Assembly (NCBI GenBank): GCA_001580565.1 | Contig: LRBF01000215.1 | Span: 1 to 64,000, forward strand | Origin: Caballeronia megalochromosomata | Lineage (GTDB): Bacteria; Pseudomonadota; Gammaproteobacteria; Burkholderiales; Burkholderiaceae | DNA length: 64,000 nucleotides | Direction: 5' to 3' | Shown: piece after piece, positions 45,320-54,653 of the stretch | How the letters are laid out: each line of letters starts with the position of its first letter | Position numbering within the stretch: the first letter of the stretch is position 1 | Position numbers and translations under genes: made by a program | Notes under the pieces: generated by a model | The model's database searches: none | Seen by the model: the letters and a program-made list of their open reading frames with translations, nothing else | What the model was told of the DNA's origin: nothing

Positions 45320-46360
45320 TCAATCGCCCGGAAGGAACACGGTGCTTCCCGACCTGGCAGCGACATGCACGGCTGTAGTCGCTTCGAGCGTGCGCAGCCC
45401 GTCGAGCGCCGAGCAGACCGGTGCCTCCGCACCGTCGACCACCGCGCGGAAGTGACGAAGCTGCTCGGTATAGGGGCAGCCGGCATGGGGCGCGGTCCGT
45501 TCCTGCGTCAACGGGTCATGCCATCCTTTGCCGCTGCGGTATTCCCACAGTTCGAGCCGCGGAAGCGTCAGTGAAGCGTCTGTACCGCAGAGGTAGTGCG
45601 AATTGACGTCCTGACGCGGGAAGCGTTCGACTTCTCCCGCGGCGAGGTCGTAGTTCCACGGTGCCGCGACGGTATCGCTGACGCTGACCGTTGCGAGCGC
45701 ACCGTTGCGAAACTTCAGCACGACTGCCGCGGTGTCTTCCACTTCGAATCCACGCGTCTCATTCGACGTGACCGCCTGCAGGCTTTCGAGGTCGCCGAAC
45801 AGATGACGAAGCAAGTCGATATCGTGGATCAGATTGATGAGGATCGGGCCGCCGCCTTCCGTGCGTCGCCACGCGGTATTGAAGTAGTCATCGGGTTTGA
45901 GCCAGGTGCACAGGGCCGTTGCGCTCACGAGCTTTCCGAGGCGCCCCGATGCGACGATCTCGCGCGCACGCCGCACGATCGGATTGTGTCGCCGCTGGTG
46001 GCCGACGAGCACCGGGACCCGGAACTCGCGGGAAGCGTCGCTGATGCGTTGCGCGTCCTCGACCGTATGCGCGATGGGCTTCTCCACGATCACCGCAACG
46101 CCGCGCTCGATGCAATCGAGCGCGATGCGCGCATGCGTCGCGTTGGGCGTCGCGATGACCACGCCCTTCGGCTTCACGGTATCTAGCATCGCCCGGTGGT
46201 CCGCAAACCACGGTACGTTATAGGACGCTGCCATTTGTCTGGCTGCATCGGTCGGATCGGCGATGGCCGCGAGTGATACGTCGTCATGCCTGGCGGCCAG
46301 GTCGATATGTACCTTGCCGATCAATCCAGCGCCGATCACGGCTACGGGCATTTTGCTCAT
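45320..46360 (-). CDS. Gfo/Idh/MocA-family oxidoreductase
   Basis: 346 residues. The N-terminal NAD(P) fold is VAVIGAGLIGKVHIDLAARH, and the catalytic-lysine motif is IVEKPIAHT near 95. The C-terminal alpha/beta domain contains GGPILINLIHDIDLLRHLFG, with the conserved histidine. The family oxidises or reduces sugars and cyclitols such as inositol. It is the third gene of an operon after the MFS transporter and the TIM-barrel isomerase, a typical partnership for inositol- or sugar-acid-like substrates. Confidence 0.92.
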   Translation of the reverse strand: MSKMPVAVIGAGLIGKVHIDLAARHDDVSLAAIADPTDAARQMAASYNVPWFADHRAMLDTVKPKGVVIATPNATHARIALDCIERGVAVIVEKPIAHTVEDAQRISDASREFRVPVLVGHQRRHNPIVRRAREIVASGRLGKLVSATALCTWLKPDDYFNTAWRRTEGGGPILINLIHDIDLLRHLFGDLESLQAVTSNETRGFEVEDTAAVVLKFRNGALATVSVSDTVAAPWNYDLAAGEVERFPRQDVNSHYLCGTDASLTLPRLELWEYRSGKGWHDPLTQERTAPHAGCPYTEQLRHFRAVVDGAEAPVCSALDGLRTLEATTAVHVAARSGSTVFLPGD

Positions 46361-46399
46361 GATTGAGATGTTCAGGTTAGTTGGAAAACAGGGACGCGC

Positions 46400-47224
46400 T
46401 CAGGCCAGCCGCTGCTCGTCGAGAAGGCTTCGCCCGATGACCTGCTTCGATGCCTTGAACGCCAGCGCGAGCCGTTCGGGGGCCTCGAGCGTCGCAAAAG
46501 GGATTTCGGCGCTGATGAGCGTATGGGACGGCAGTGAACGCAATAGCCCCGCGAGCGGCAACGCACCCTGGCCGGGCGGCAGACGGCCCTCGCGAGCCTC
46601 GCGGATGATCGCGTCGTCGCCAACCGGCGAGACCGCTGGCGCGTCGCAAATCTGGACGGCGTGCAGGTACGCGGCCGGGAGTTCACTCACATCGGCAGGC
46701 GAGCCTCCGGAGCGCATCAGATGCAATGCATCGATCAGAATCGAGCCGTTCGGCCTCGCGGCGGCGTCGAGCACGCGTCGCGCGTCGTCGAGCGTGCCGA
46801 CATGCCGCCAGCGCATGAACTCGAGATCGATCCGCAAGCCGAAGCCCGCGGCGAGGTCGCACAGCGCCTCGAAGTTTGCGACGAGGCGCGAAAAGTCGCC
46901 GTCGTCACCGGACACGGTCACGCTCTGCGCGCCCAGTCCCGCTGCCGCTTCGAACATCGCTTCATAAGACGGGACCACGATCTCCGGCAGAATCGGGATG
47001 AACTCGACCTCGCGAACGGTCATGCCGTGATCGTCGAGCAAGCGGGCGAGCCGGCGATGTTCAGCGCTGCCGGCTTTTAGCGGATAGTGGATTGCGCCCA
47101 GCGCCACGGGATGGGTGCGCAGTCCGACCGCGGCGAAGCCTGCTCTCGCGCTCTCCATCACGAGTTCGGACGGATTCAGTTCCAGCGCGGTGAGGTGCGC
47201 TACGCCGATTCGATATGCGTTCAT
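46400..47224 (-). CDS. Sugar phosphate isomerase/epimerase-like TIM-barrel protein
   Basis: 274 residues from the ATG at 47224, which has AAGGACG just upstream. The AP-endonuclease-2-type TIM barrel is indicated by AGFAAVGLRTHPVAL, the metal-site region LRIDLEFMRW, and GSILIDALHLMRSGG. Family members include IolE/IolI, hydroxypyruvate isomerase and xylose isomerase relatives. It precedes the Gfo/Idh dehydrogenase by 39 bases. Its first 164 bases overlap the 3' end of the upstream MFS frame, which is unusual. Confidence 0.87.
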   Translation of the reverse strand: MNAYRIGVAHLTALELNPSELVMESARAGFAAVGLRTHPVALGAIHYPLKAGSAEHRRLARLLDDHGMTVREVEFIPILPEIVVPSYEAMFEAAAGLGAQSVTVSGDDGDFSRLVANFEALCDLAAGFGLRIDLEFMRWRHVGTLDDARRVLDAAARPNGSILIDALHLMRSGGSPADVSELPAAYLHAVQICDAPAVSPVGDDAIIREAREGRLPPGQGALPLAGLLRSLPSHTLISAEIPFATLEAPERLALAFKASKQVIGRSLLDEQRLA

Positions 47225-48566
47225 TGACGTCCTTGCTTTCGAAAGAAGAGGCTTCGAGTTCGATGCGCTTGATGTCGCCGACCACGAAGAGGTAGCAGAA
47301 CGCGCCGACCAGCGTGATGGCGGAGACGAACGCGAGGGCATACACGAACGATCCGGTGGCATTGACGATCAGTCCGATGACGAGCGGCGTCACGATCCCG
47401 GAGGCATTCGCGAACAGGTTGAAGATGCCGCCGCTCAGGCCGAGGAGTCCTTTCGGCGCGATATCGGAGACGATCATCCACGCCAGTGCCGAAAGTCCCT
47501 GCGAAAAGTACGCGACGCACAGAATGGCGATCACCGCTTCCGTCGAGTCGACGAAGTTCGCAAGGACGATGCTTGATCCGGTGAGCAGGCCCGCCGTCAC
47601 AGGCAGCTTGCGGGCCCAGTTGAGCGACATGCCTCGACGAAGCATCGCGTCGGAAATCCAGCCGCCCGCGAGCGTGCCGACGGAAGCCGCGATGAAGGGC
47701 AGCACGGCGAGTATCCCGACCTTGAGCCAGGGCATGTGGCGTTCCGTCACCAGATAGGTCGGAAACCACGTGAGAAAGAAAACGTTGGTCGCGTTGCTCG
47801 CGAACTGCGCGATGCAGATGCCGAGCATGCGGCGCTCTTTCAGCATCGCGACGAGGTGCGACCACTGAAAGCGCACATGGATGCGGCCGCTGCTTACCAC
47901 GCCGCCGCCGGCTTCGATATGCTCCAGTTCCGCGCGATTGGCACGGCCGGACTCATGCGGTTCCCTGAAGCGCGCGAGCCAGATCCAGCCGAACACGATC
48001 CCCACCGCGCCGACGATTCCGAACAGCGCGCGCCATCCGTAACGGTGCTCGAGCCAGAAGAGAAGCGGGCTCAGGAATGCCAGCCCCGCGTATTCCGCGA
48101 ACGTGTAGACGCCTGTGGCGCGTGCCCGTTCGCTTTGTGGAAACCAGGTGGCGACGACGCGGCTGTTGGTCGGAAAGCACGGCGCTTCGGCCATGCCCAC
48201 CAGGAGGCGCAGGATCAGCAGCGTGACGAAGCCCAGCGCCAGTCCTTGCAGTCCGGTGAACAGCGACCACAGCGTCAGGGCGAAGAAATACGTCCATTTG
48301 GTGCCGATGCGGTCGAGCAGAATGCCGCCCGGAATCTGCGAAGCCGTATAGGTCCACGAGAACGCCGAGAAGATGACGCCCATCGTCGCGGGCGTCAGTC
48401 CGAGGTCGTGGCTCATGTTGGGCGCGGCGATGCCGGCGACGCTGCGGTCGAGATAGTTGATCATCGTGCCGACCGCGAGCAATCCAAGAATGCCGAAGCG
48501 AGCCCGCGTGCGGCGCGCGGTCGCGGACGCCGCGTCGCCGGCCTGAAGGCCTGATGCGTATTTCAT
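47061..48566 (-). CDS. MFS transporter with an overrun C-terminal tail
   Basis: 501 residues from the ATG at 48566 (site GTGGAGACA). INYLDRSVAGIAAPNMSHDL in the first span and SWTYTASQIPGGILLDRIG point to the anion:cation symporter group (hexuronate, phthalate or glucarate carriers). The hydrophobic core ends near FVVGDIKRIELE. After SFESKDVNE the frame continues about 55 arginine-rich codons inside the next gene until the stop at 47061. That tail looks like a shadow translation, so the original stop was probably lost by mutation next to the isomerase start. Transport should be unaffected. Confidence 0.85.
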   Translation of the reverse strand: MKYASGLQAGDAASATARRTRARFGILGLLAVGTMINYLDRSVAGIAAPNMSHDLGLTPATMGVIFSAFSWTYTASQIPGGILLDRIGTKWTYFFALTLWSLFTGLQGLALGFVTLLILRLLVGMAEAPCFPTNSRVVATWFPQSERARATGVYTFAEYAGLAFLSPLLFWLEHRYGWRALFGIVGAVGIVFGWIWLARFREPHESGRANRAELEHIEAGGGVVSSGRIHVRFQWSHLVAMLKERRMLGICIAQFASNATNVFFLTWFPTYLVTERHMPWLKVGILAVLPFIAASVGTLAGGWISDAMLRRGMSLNWARKLPVTAGLLTGSSIVLANFVDSTEAVIAILCVAYFSQGLSALAWMIVSDIAPKGLLGLSGGIFNLFANASGIVTPLVIGLIVNATGSFVYALAFVSAITLVGAFCYLFVVGDIKRIELEASSFESKDVNERISNRRSAPHRAGTESVRTRDGERESRLRRGRTAHPSRGAGRNPLSAKSRQR

Positions 48567-48691
48567 CGTTGTCTCCACTGTTGTGAACGTCCGCCTCGAA
48601 GGCAGCATCTGAGGCGATTTTATAGACAACACTTTTGCTATCAATGGGGCTTTCGTTGTTTCATCATTCACACTTCGTTTAGAATCCGCGC

Positions 48692-49612
48692 ATGGATATC
48701 GATGACCTGAAAGTCTTCTGCATCGCGGCGCGACGGGCGAGTTTCGCCGCCGTGGCAAAGGAGCTCGGCACCTCGCCGGCTCACGTCAGCAAACGGATCG
48801 CGATTCTCGAAGCGACGCTCGCAGTGCGGCTGTTTCATCGCACCACGCGGCGTGTTGCGATCACCGCCGACGGCGAGATCGCCTATCGATGGGCGCGGAG
48901 GATTCTGGAAGACGTGACGTCGATGACGGAGACGTTGCAAAGCACCCGCAGCGAACTCTCCGGCCTGCTGCGCATCAGCACGAGCCTGCGTCTGGGCCGG
49001 CTGCATGTTGCACCGATCCTTTCGAGTCTGGGCAACCGGTATCCGAAGCTCGACGTCTGGCTGGAGCTGCTCGACCGGCGCACCGATCTCATCGACGAGA
49101 ATATCGACATCGACATTCGTTTCGGGGATCCGACGCAACCGCAGTTGATAGCGCATCGCCTCTCCAGCAACCGCCGCGTGCTGGTTGCCGCGCCGGACTA
49201 CCTGAGCCGGCACGGCGCTCCGGCTTCGCTGGCCGAACTCGCGGAACACGAATGCCTGCTGTACCGGGAGCGCGAGCAGGCGTTCGGTACCTGGCGTCTC
49301 GAGGGGCCGAAGGGCTTCGAATCCGTGAAAGTGACGAGCCGCTTCGGATCGAACATGAGCGACGTAGTCCGGAACTGGTGCCTCGACGGAAAAGGCATCT
49401 GTTTGCTGTCGGTCTGGGATATCGCCGATGCGATTCGCAGCGGACAGGCGGTGCGCGTCCTGCCGCAGTACTCGGAGCCCGCCGATATCTGGGCGGTCCT
49501 GAGCAGCCGGTCAGCGAGTTCCGCGAAGGTGAGGGTGTGCCTCGAATTCCTGAAGGATCAATTCAGTTGTGGTCCTTTTGCGCTCGATATGCATCCGCAG
49601 ATCGAGCGTTGA
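48692..49612 (+). CDS. LysR-family transcriptional regulator
   Basis: 306 residues. The helix-turn-helix reads MDIDDLKVFCIAARRASFAA, then ELGTSPAHVSKRIAILEA and LFHRTTRRVAITADG, the CrgA/YhjC-like subgroup of LysR proteins. The effector domain follows. It is divergent from the MFS/isomerase/dehydrogenase operon with 125 bases between, so it is the likely regulator. Confidence 0.92.
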   Translation: MDIDDLKVFCIAARRASFAAVAKELGTSPAHVSKRIAILEATLAVRLFHRTTRRVAITADGEIAYRWARRILEDVTSMTETLQSTRSELSGLLRISTSLRLGRLHVAPILSSLGNRYPKLDVWLELLDRRTDLIDENIDIDIRFGDPTQPQLIAHRLSSNRRVLVAAPDYLSRHGAPASLAELAEHECLLYREREQAFGTWRLEGPKGFESVKVTSRFGSNMSDVVRNWCLDGKGICLLSVWDIADAIRSGQAVRVLPQYSEPADIWAVLSSRSASSAKVRVCLEFLKDQFSCGPFALDMHPQIER

Positions 49613-49733
49613 CGGCTTCGCGTGGATTGGGGGCGTGAATCGCCAGTTCTCGTGCCGATCGTCGTATATCGAGCGTGCCGACGCAAGAACTCGTCCGACA
49701 TGCCGTTAACATGAAATACCCCTAACGAGGGCA

Positions 49734-50579
49734 ATGATGAATCAGGATGAATTGAAGAAGGCGAATACGCGCCGCATTCGAGCTGCAGGAACCGCGAGGA
49801 CCTGGGACGATGAAAAGGTGCGCCAGAAACGGCTAACGCGCCATAGTTGCACGGTCACGTGTCACGGGGTCACGACTGAACATAATTCGGTCCACGCCGG
49901 ATTCAAGGCGTACGGATTGCCGACTGGGAGCCATATTTCATTTCGCATCAAGGCGAAAAATGATGGCGTGGCGACCCTTGAACACGAAGGAAAATCCTAT
50001 GTGTTCAGGACGTTCCCGAAAGACGCTGGCATTGTTCCGAAGCCAGAGGAGTCGAAGCCGTCGCAGGAGTTGAAGGGGCGGAAGGACGCAAAGTCGGGAG
50101 AACAGACAGTCGACGAGCAACTCGCGATCGTTTATGGCGTGATGATGCATGCGGCGGGAACAGGTTTGTTCAATGCGACCAAGGCGCGGGCGATCTACAG
50201 TCACGTCATGGCCAGCCAGCTCAAAATGCAATTGAGGACGTTTACGGGCAAGGTATCCCGCGCCGCTGCTGCCGATCCTGAGGGAAAGCTGATCCTTGAA
50301 CATTTTCATCGGATACAGCACAAGCTGACCTTGCTTGTCGCGGATCATATAAAAAATGGGTCAAACGTCGGCGCCTTCATTGAAGCGGTGCGGCGCATGG
50401 AGCAGGTGCATATCGTCACCTTCGAAGAGAACTATGCCGCACATCGGGCCAAAGGCTGCTATGACACCGCAGGCATTGAACTGGTCGATTGGCTTGATCT
50501 GCCTGAGAATGTCCGCCAAACCCTGTACCGGCGCAAACTGCACGGAGCGGTGTCGAACGCGAAACAGTTCGCGGTCTGA
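49734..50579 (+). CDS. Hypothetical protein
   Basis: 281 residues, starting at one of two adjacent ATGs (49734 or 49737) behind CGAGGG. No family was recognised. The first 100 residues are basic and may include a small beta domain (SCTVTCHGVTTEHNSVHAGF, GSHISFRIKAKNDG). A lysine-rich linker (about 110-130) leads to a helical C-terminal half. Codon use is less GC-biased than the surrounding metabolic genes, which suggests recent acquisition. No membrane spans or signal peptide. Confidence 0.7.
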   Translation: MMNQDELKKANTRRIRAAGTARTWDDEKVRQKRLTRHSCTVTCHGVTTEHNSVHAGFKAYGLPTGSHISFRIKAKNDGVATLEHEGKSYVFRTFPKDAGIVPKPEESKPSQELKGRKDAKSGEQTVDEQLAIVYGVMMHAAGTGLFNATKARAIYSHVMASQLKMQLRTFTGKVSRAAAADPEGKLILEHFHRIQHKLTLLVADHIKNGSNVGAFIEAVRRMEQVHIVTFEENYAAHRAKGCYDTAGIELVDWLDLPENVRQTLYRRKLHGAVSNAKQFAV

Positions 50580-50638
50580 TAGGTCGACTGCTCCGCCAGG
50601 CATCAAGAGCGACAGGTCGCTGCACATCAATGAATTGC

Positions 50639-51400
50639 TCAGGAACGCGTCAGAAGAATCGCTTTGCGATATTTACGATGTGTGTATTTGATGGCGTAAA
50701 ACGCCAGCAGTATTCCGACTCGACCGTCTCGCCAGTTTCCCCGACGGATATACCATTTTCCGAATGCGCCAACCGGACTGATCCATCTTTTGACCCAGAG
50801 TAAGCCGATCCACCTACGTCTGGCGAGTAAATCGATTGCAGCCAGGTCTGTATAGAGATCAAGTTTGCGCATCAGTTCCGGGACAGTCTCGAAGGTATGG
50901 TGAACCACCGGGGATTCGATGCGCCCAGCACTATCATGGCCAATAGGGGTTTCGTGAACGCTATGCTCGGTGAAATCGGCTTTATCCCGGCGATAGATAC
51001 GGACGGGGTAGTCCGGGCAACCAACAGGCATGAGGGCGTGGACACGTTTGCCCATCACGACCCAGTCGCGGCGAACAGCATAGGCATCGTGGCAAAACCC
51101 TGATACTTTCAGCGCAATGACTTCATCGACCAGTGCTTCGCTAGCGATCTCATCGCTATCGAAAAACATTATATGTTGATGTAAGCACGAGCGATTGGCA
51201 AAGAGTCTCTGCGCGCGAAAATTATCGAAAGTGCGATGCACAATTCTGGCCCCGTGTCTGCCAGCAATTGCTAATGTTGCGTCATCGCTGCCGCTATCCA
51301 CGACAAGGAGATCGTCTGCTATCCGTTTTGCAGTTGCCAGGACCTTGTCTAAGTGCCGTTCACTATTGTAAGTGAGAACATATACCGAGAGAGGCGTCAC
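50639..51400 (-). CDS. Family 2 glycosyltransferase, WaaE/KdtX-like
   Basis: 253 residues. The GT-A start LSVYVLTYNSERHLDKVLAT, then LLVVDSGSDDATL and the metal-binding FFDSDE give a clear family 2 glycosyltransferase. The pattern YPVRIYRRDKADFTEHSVHE in the middle is typical of WaaE/KdtX-like enzymes that add glucose or another sugar to the LPS inner core. It lies downstream of the LpxL-type acyltransferase on the same strand, 50 bases apart, so the pair may modify LPS. Base composition is lower in GC than the flanks. Confidence 0.85.
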   Translation of the reverse strand: MTPLSVYVLTYNSERHLDKVLATAKRIADDLLVVDSGSDDATLAIAGRHGARIVHRTFDNFRAQRLFANRSCLHQHIMFFDSDEIASEALVDEVIALKVSGFCHDAYAVRRDWVVMGKRVHALMPVGCPDYPVRIYRRDKADFTEHSVHETPIGHDSAGRIESPVVHHTFETVPELMRKLDLYTDLAAIDLLARRRWIGLLWVKRWISPVGAFGKWYIRRGNWRDGRVGILLAFYAIKYTHRKYRKAILLTRS

Positions 51401-51450
51401 TTTTTTATCATCCTGGCGTCATTTTTTGTAAAACGGTAGTGCATTGTCTA

Positions 51451-52326
51451 TCAATATACTGCGGGCATGCCCACCGGACGATGTTTGAAGCGTCGATGTA
51501 CCCAGTAGTACTGGGCAGGGAATTTTAGTATCTGGCTCTCGAGAAACGCATTCATGCACCGCGCATCATCCGTGTCGTCCCCAGATGGGAAATCGGCGAG
51601 CGCCGCAAAAACAGTTAGCTTATACCCTTTGAAATCCGGCAGGACTTCAGTGACGAACGGCACGACGCGCGCACCAGCCATTCTTGCAAGTCGAGAGACG
51701 GAAGTCAGCGTGCATGCAGGGATGCCAAAAAATGGAACAAACACGGAGTTTTCGACGCCATGGTCCATGTCTGCTGCAAGCATGACCGGTTTGCCGCCTC
51801 GGAGGAGTCGCACGATCTTCTTAGCGCTGGTCGAACGTTCGATCATCTCGGCGCCGAACCGGCCGCGTTGCCGCTTGGCCAAATCGCAAAGACGCGTGTT
51901 CGACATGTGCGTATATAACGAAGCGGCAGGCATCTTCATTGAGTAATGCAAGCATCCGATTTCGATACCGACGAAATGGAACCCCATGAAGATCGTGGGG
52001 GGAGCGTTCGTATCTTCGAGATCGATCGCGCTTTCGATCTGCACGAGCTTGTTGATCTTTTGAGCGCTTCCATACCATTGAACGCCTCGTTCGAGATAGC
52101 TCCGGACAACGTGCCGAAAGTGATCCCTTGCAAGCTCGTCGCGCTCACGTTCCGACTTCGCCGGAAAGCACAGGTTCAGGTTGACAAGAACGATGCGTTT
52201 GCGGCGGCTGGGAATCGCGTAAAGGGCCGCACCGATCGCGCTGCCGAGCCTCGCAACGACCTTGTAGGGGAGTATGGCGAGGGTTCGAAGTAAAGCTACG
52301 ACGAGAAGATGACCGAAATGTGACAC
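51451..52326 (-). CDS. LpxL/HtrB-family lipid A acyltransferase
   Basis: 291 residues, the usual length of Kdo-dependent lipid A late acyltransferases. The N-terminus is a membrane anchor. The catalytic HX4E motif is H117-F-V-G-I-E122. Further family blocks are VMLAADMDHGVENSVFVPFFG and a C-terminal YYWVHRRFKHRP. It would add a secondary acyl chain to lipid A at the inner membrane. It is probably an accessory copy, as the composition is atypical and essential lpx genes are absent nearby. A glycosyltransferase follows on the same strand. Confidence 0.9.
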   Translation of the reverse strand: MSHFGHLLVVALLRTLAILPYKVVARLGSAIGAALYAIPSRRKRIVLVNLNLCFPAKSERERDELARDHFRHVVRSYLERGVQWYGSAQKINKLVQIESAIDLEDTNAPPTIFMGFHFVGIEIGCLHYSMKMPAASLYTHMSNTRLCDLAKRQRGRFGAEMIERSTSAKKIVRLLRGGKPVMLAADMDHGVENSVFVPFFGIPACTLTSVSRLARMAGARVVPFVTEVLPDFKGYKLTVFAALADFPSGDDTDDARCMNAFLESQILKFPAQYYWVHRRFKHRPVGMPAVY

Positions 52327-53173
52327 AACACAGCTCCTGTATGGCGAATGGCGCGCTCCGACGACCCCGCGACGCTCGTGCGAGACCGCTACTGACTTTG
52401 ATTCGTCGGGTTGAGCTGATGAGCCGATGAAACCTTTCGATCGCGAGGCTCAGGGCGTGGCCTGATCTGGTTTATTTGATGTGAAATCGCTATTGCGATG
52501 TTGGGCGTTGGACGCTCCGTCCATCGAAAGCTGCGGAAGCGGAACTGTCGTTGCCGCATCGTTCGCGCCCGTTTGTCCACGACAGCCCCGATGCGGACTG
52601 CGTGCTATCGCCAGCGCCTGCATCGGTGGATGTTCGATAAACTGAAAAATTATCGTTGATCGCTCCATTCCCCGAATCGAACGAATGGTTTGCGAATACG
52701 CTGATGGTGACGGTTGAAATCGCTTTCGCAAAAGCAGTTGTCCCGATCCCATGCTTGCGTACAGGACAATGAGGTGAGTGAGCGGACGGATACTTCGCCC
52801 TGTAGAACATGCTGTCAATCTTGGTTTCCTCCGATACGTACGCGGGTTCGCAACCGTTTGTAGCGCGGAACCGACTTACTTATCGCTGAGTATGCAGGGC
52901 TGGAAAACTGAACTCACACGGTGCGACGTGGATCAGATGGAGAAAACCGAAAGCGCCGCGGGAAAAAAGACGAGTACGGCCCGGCAAGTTTAACGGGAAT
53001 CGCCGACATGAAGGTTTCGGATGTGGTTACAGTGTGTTACGCGATATAAGCGATCGATGAATTCAGACGACGCCAGCCGGTGTCGACTTGCTCGCGCGTG
53101 GTGAGCCGCTCGCTTGTGTTGAAACGATCAAGGCTTTTCCAGATCGCTCAAGTGAACTATTAGGAGTGCATTC
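52327..53173. other. Long intergenic region without a supported gene
   Basis: 847 bases with mixed composition between the acyltransferase and the glucosidase. Short frames exist on both strands but none has a ribosome site together with protein-like composition. The last 20 bases contain TTAGGAGTGCATTC, the ribosome site of the glucosidase. The region may be the relic of an insertion or rearrangement, since genes on its two sides are unrelated. Confidence 0.5.
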
Positions 53174-54610
53174 ATGTTCCACCGGAAACTGAGAGACTTT
53201 CCCCCGGATTTTCTCTGGGGCGCCGCCTCGGCGGCTTACCAGGTGGAAGGCGCCTGGAACGTGGACGGCAAAGGCCCGTCCGTGTGGGATGCCTTTACCA
53301 AGATCCCCGGCAAGACTTTTCAGGGCAGTAACGGCGACGTGGCGGTCGATCACTATCACCGCTTCGCGGAAGACGTGGCGCTGATGGCGCAGATGGGCAT
53401 GAAGGCGTACCGCTTCTCAGTGAGCTGGCCGCGGATTTATCCGCAAGGTCGGGGCGAGGTGAACGAAGCGGGGTTGGCGTTCTATGAGCGCTTGATCGAC
53501 GAACTGATCGCTCACGGCATCGAACCTGTGCTCACGCTGTACCACTGGGATTTGCCGCAAGCGTTGCAGGATGAATACGGTGGCTGGGAAAGCCGCGAAA
53601 TCATTGCGGATTTCGAGCGCTACTGCGTGACGTTGTTTCAGCGCTTTGGCGAAAAGGTCAGGTATTGGATTTCGCTAAACGAACAGAATTTCAACTTCAC
53701 CAACGCCTTTCAGTTGGGCACTCACCCTCCCGGCGTGAGAGACCGCAAGCGTTTCTTCGCCGCCAATCACGTGGCGTTTCTGGCCAATGCCACAGTGATC
53801 GCCGCCTTCCGCCAGCACGTACCTACCGGCCAGATCGGTCCCAGTTTTGCCTACTCGCCTGCCTACCCGGCCTCCAGCGCGCCGAGCGACATTCTGGCGT
53901 TCGAAAACGCCGACGAATTCACCAATTACTGGTGGCTGGACGTCTATTGCCTCGGCCGTTATCCGCAAGCGGCGCTACATTATCTGCAGCAAACCGGTGA
54001 AGCGCCGCAAATCGAACCGGGCGATATGGAAATCTTTGAGCGCGGCTTACCCGACTTCGTCGGCGTGAACTACTACTACACCACCACGTTTACCGAAAAC
54101 CCGCTCGATGGCGTAGGCATGAAGCGCATCAACACCACCGGCCAGAAGGGCACCACGCCTTCAAGCGGCGTGCCCGGCCTGTATCGCACCACCGCCAATT
54201 CAAATCTGGAAACATCCAACTGGGACTGGGCTATCGATCCCACGGGCTTGCGTATCGCCTTGCGTCGTATCTCCAGCCGTTACGCACTCCCAATGATGAT
54301 TACCGAAAACGGTCTGGGCGAATTCGACACGCTGCACCCCGATGACACTATCCACGACGCCTACCGCATTGCCTACCTGAAAGGCCACATCGAAGCCTGC
54401 CAGCAAGCGATCAGCGACGGCGTGCAGTTGTTGGGTTACTGCGCGTGGTCGTTCACCGATATCTTGAGCTGGCTGAATGGTTATCAAAAGCGCTATGGAT
54501 TTGTATACATTGACCGTGACGAAACCAACGAAAAAGACCTGCGCCGGATACCGAAAGACAGCTTCTATTGGTATCGGGACGTGATTGCCAGCAATGGCAA
54601 GAAACTTTAA
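53174..54610 (+). CDS. Family 1 glycoside hydrolase, 6-phospho-beta-glucosidase type
   Basis: 478 residues, full length for GH1. FLWGAASAAYQVEGAW at the start, the acid/base E170 (in SLNEQNF, an NEQ variant of NEP) and the nucleophile E378 in MITENGLGEFD are present. Near the C-terminus, S432, K439 and Y441 in DILSWLNGYQKRYG have the Ser-x6-Lys-x-Tyr spacing known to bind the 6-phosphate in phospho-beta-glycosidases, in place of the glutamate found in ordinary beta-glucosidases. The enzyme should hydrolyse PTS-imported phospho-beta-glucosides in the cytoplasm. No PTS permease is nearby. Codon use is less GC-biased than most of the window, suggesting transfer. Confidence 0.9.
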   Translation: MFHRKLRDFPPDFLWGAASAAYQVEGAWNVDGKGPSVWDAFTKIPGKTFQGSNGDVAVDHYHRFAEDVALMAQMGMKAYRFSVSWPRIYPQGRGEVNEAGLAFYERLIDELIAHGIEPVLTLYHWDLPQALQDEYGGWESREIIADFERYCVTLFQRFGEKVRYWISLNEQNFNFTNAFQLGTHPPGVRDRKRFFAANHVAFLANATVIAAFRQHVPTGQIGPSFAYSPAYPASSAPSDILAFENADEFTNYWWLDVYCLGRYPQAALHYLQQTGEAPQIEPGDMEIFERGLPDFVGVNYYYTTTFTENPLDGVGMKRINTTGQKGTTPSSGVPGLYRTTANSNLETSNWDWAIDPTGLRIALRRISSRYALPMMITENGLGEFDTLHPDDTIHDAYRIAYLKGHIEACQQAISDGVQLLGYCAWSFTDILSWLNGYQKRYGFVYIDRDETNEKDLRRIPKDSFYWYRDVIASNGKKL

Positions 54611-54653
54611 TAAATGCGCGGTCGCAACTCAGGACATTCATTAGCGTCAGCTT

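Noticed and set aside
52450..52993. Several 70-120-residue frames between the acyltransferase and the glucosidase
   Set aside because: No ribosome sites, unlikely amino-acid content, and overlapping each other on both strands.
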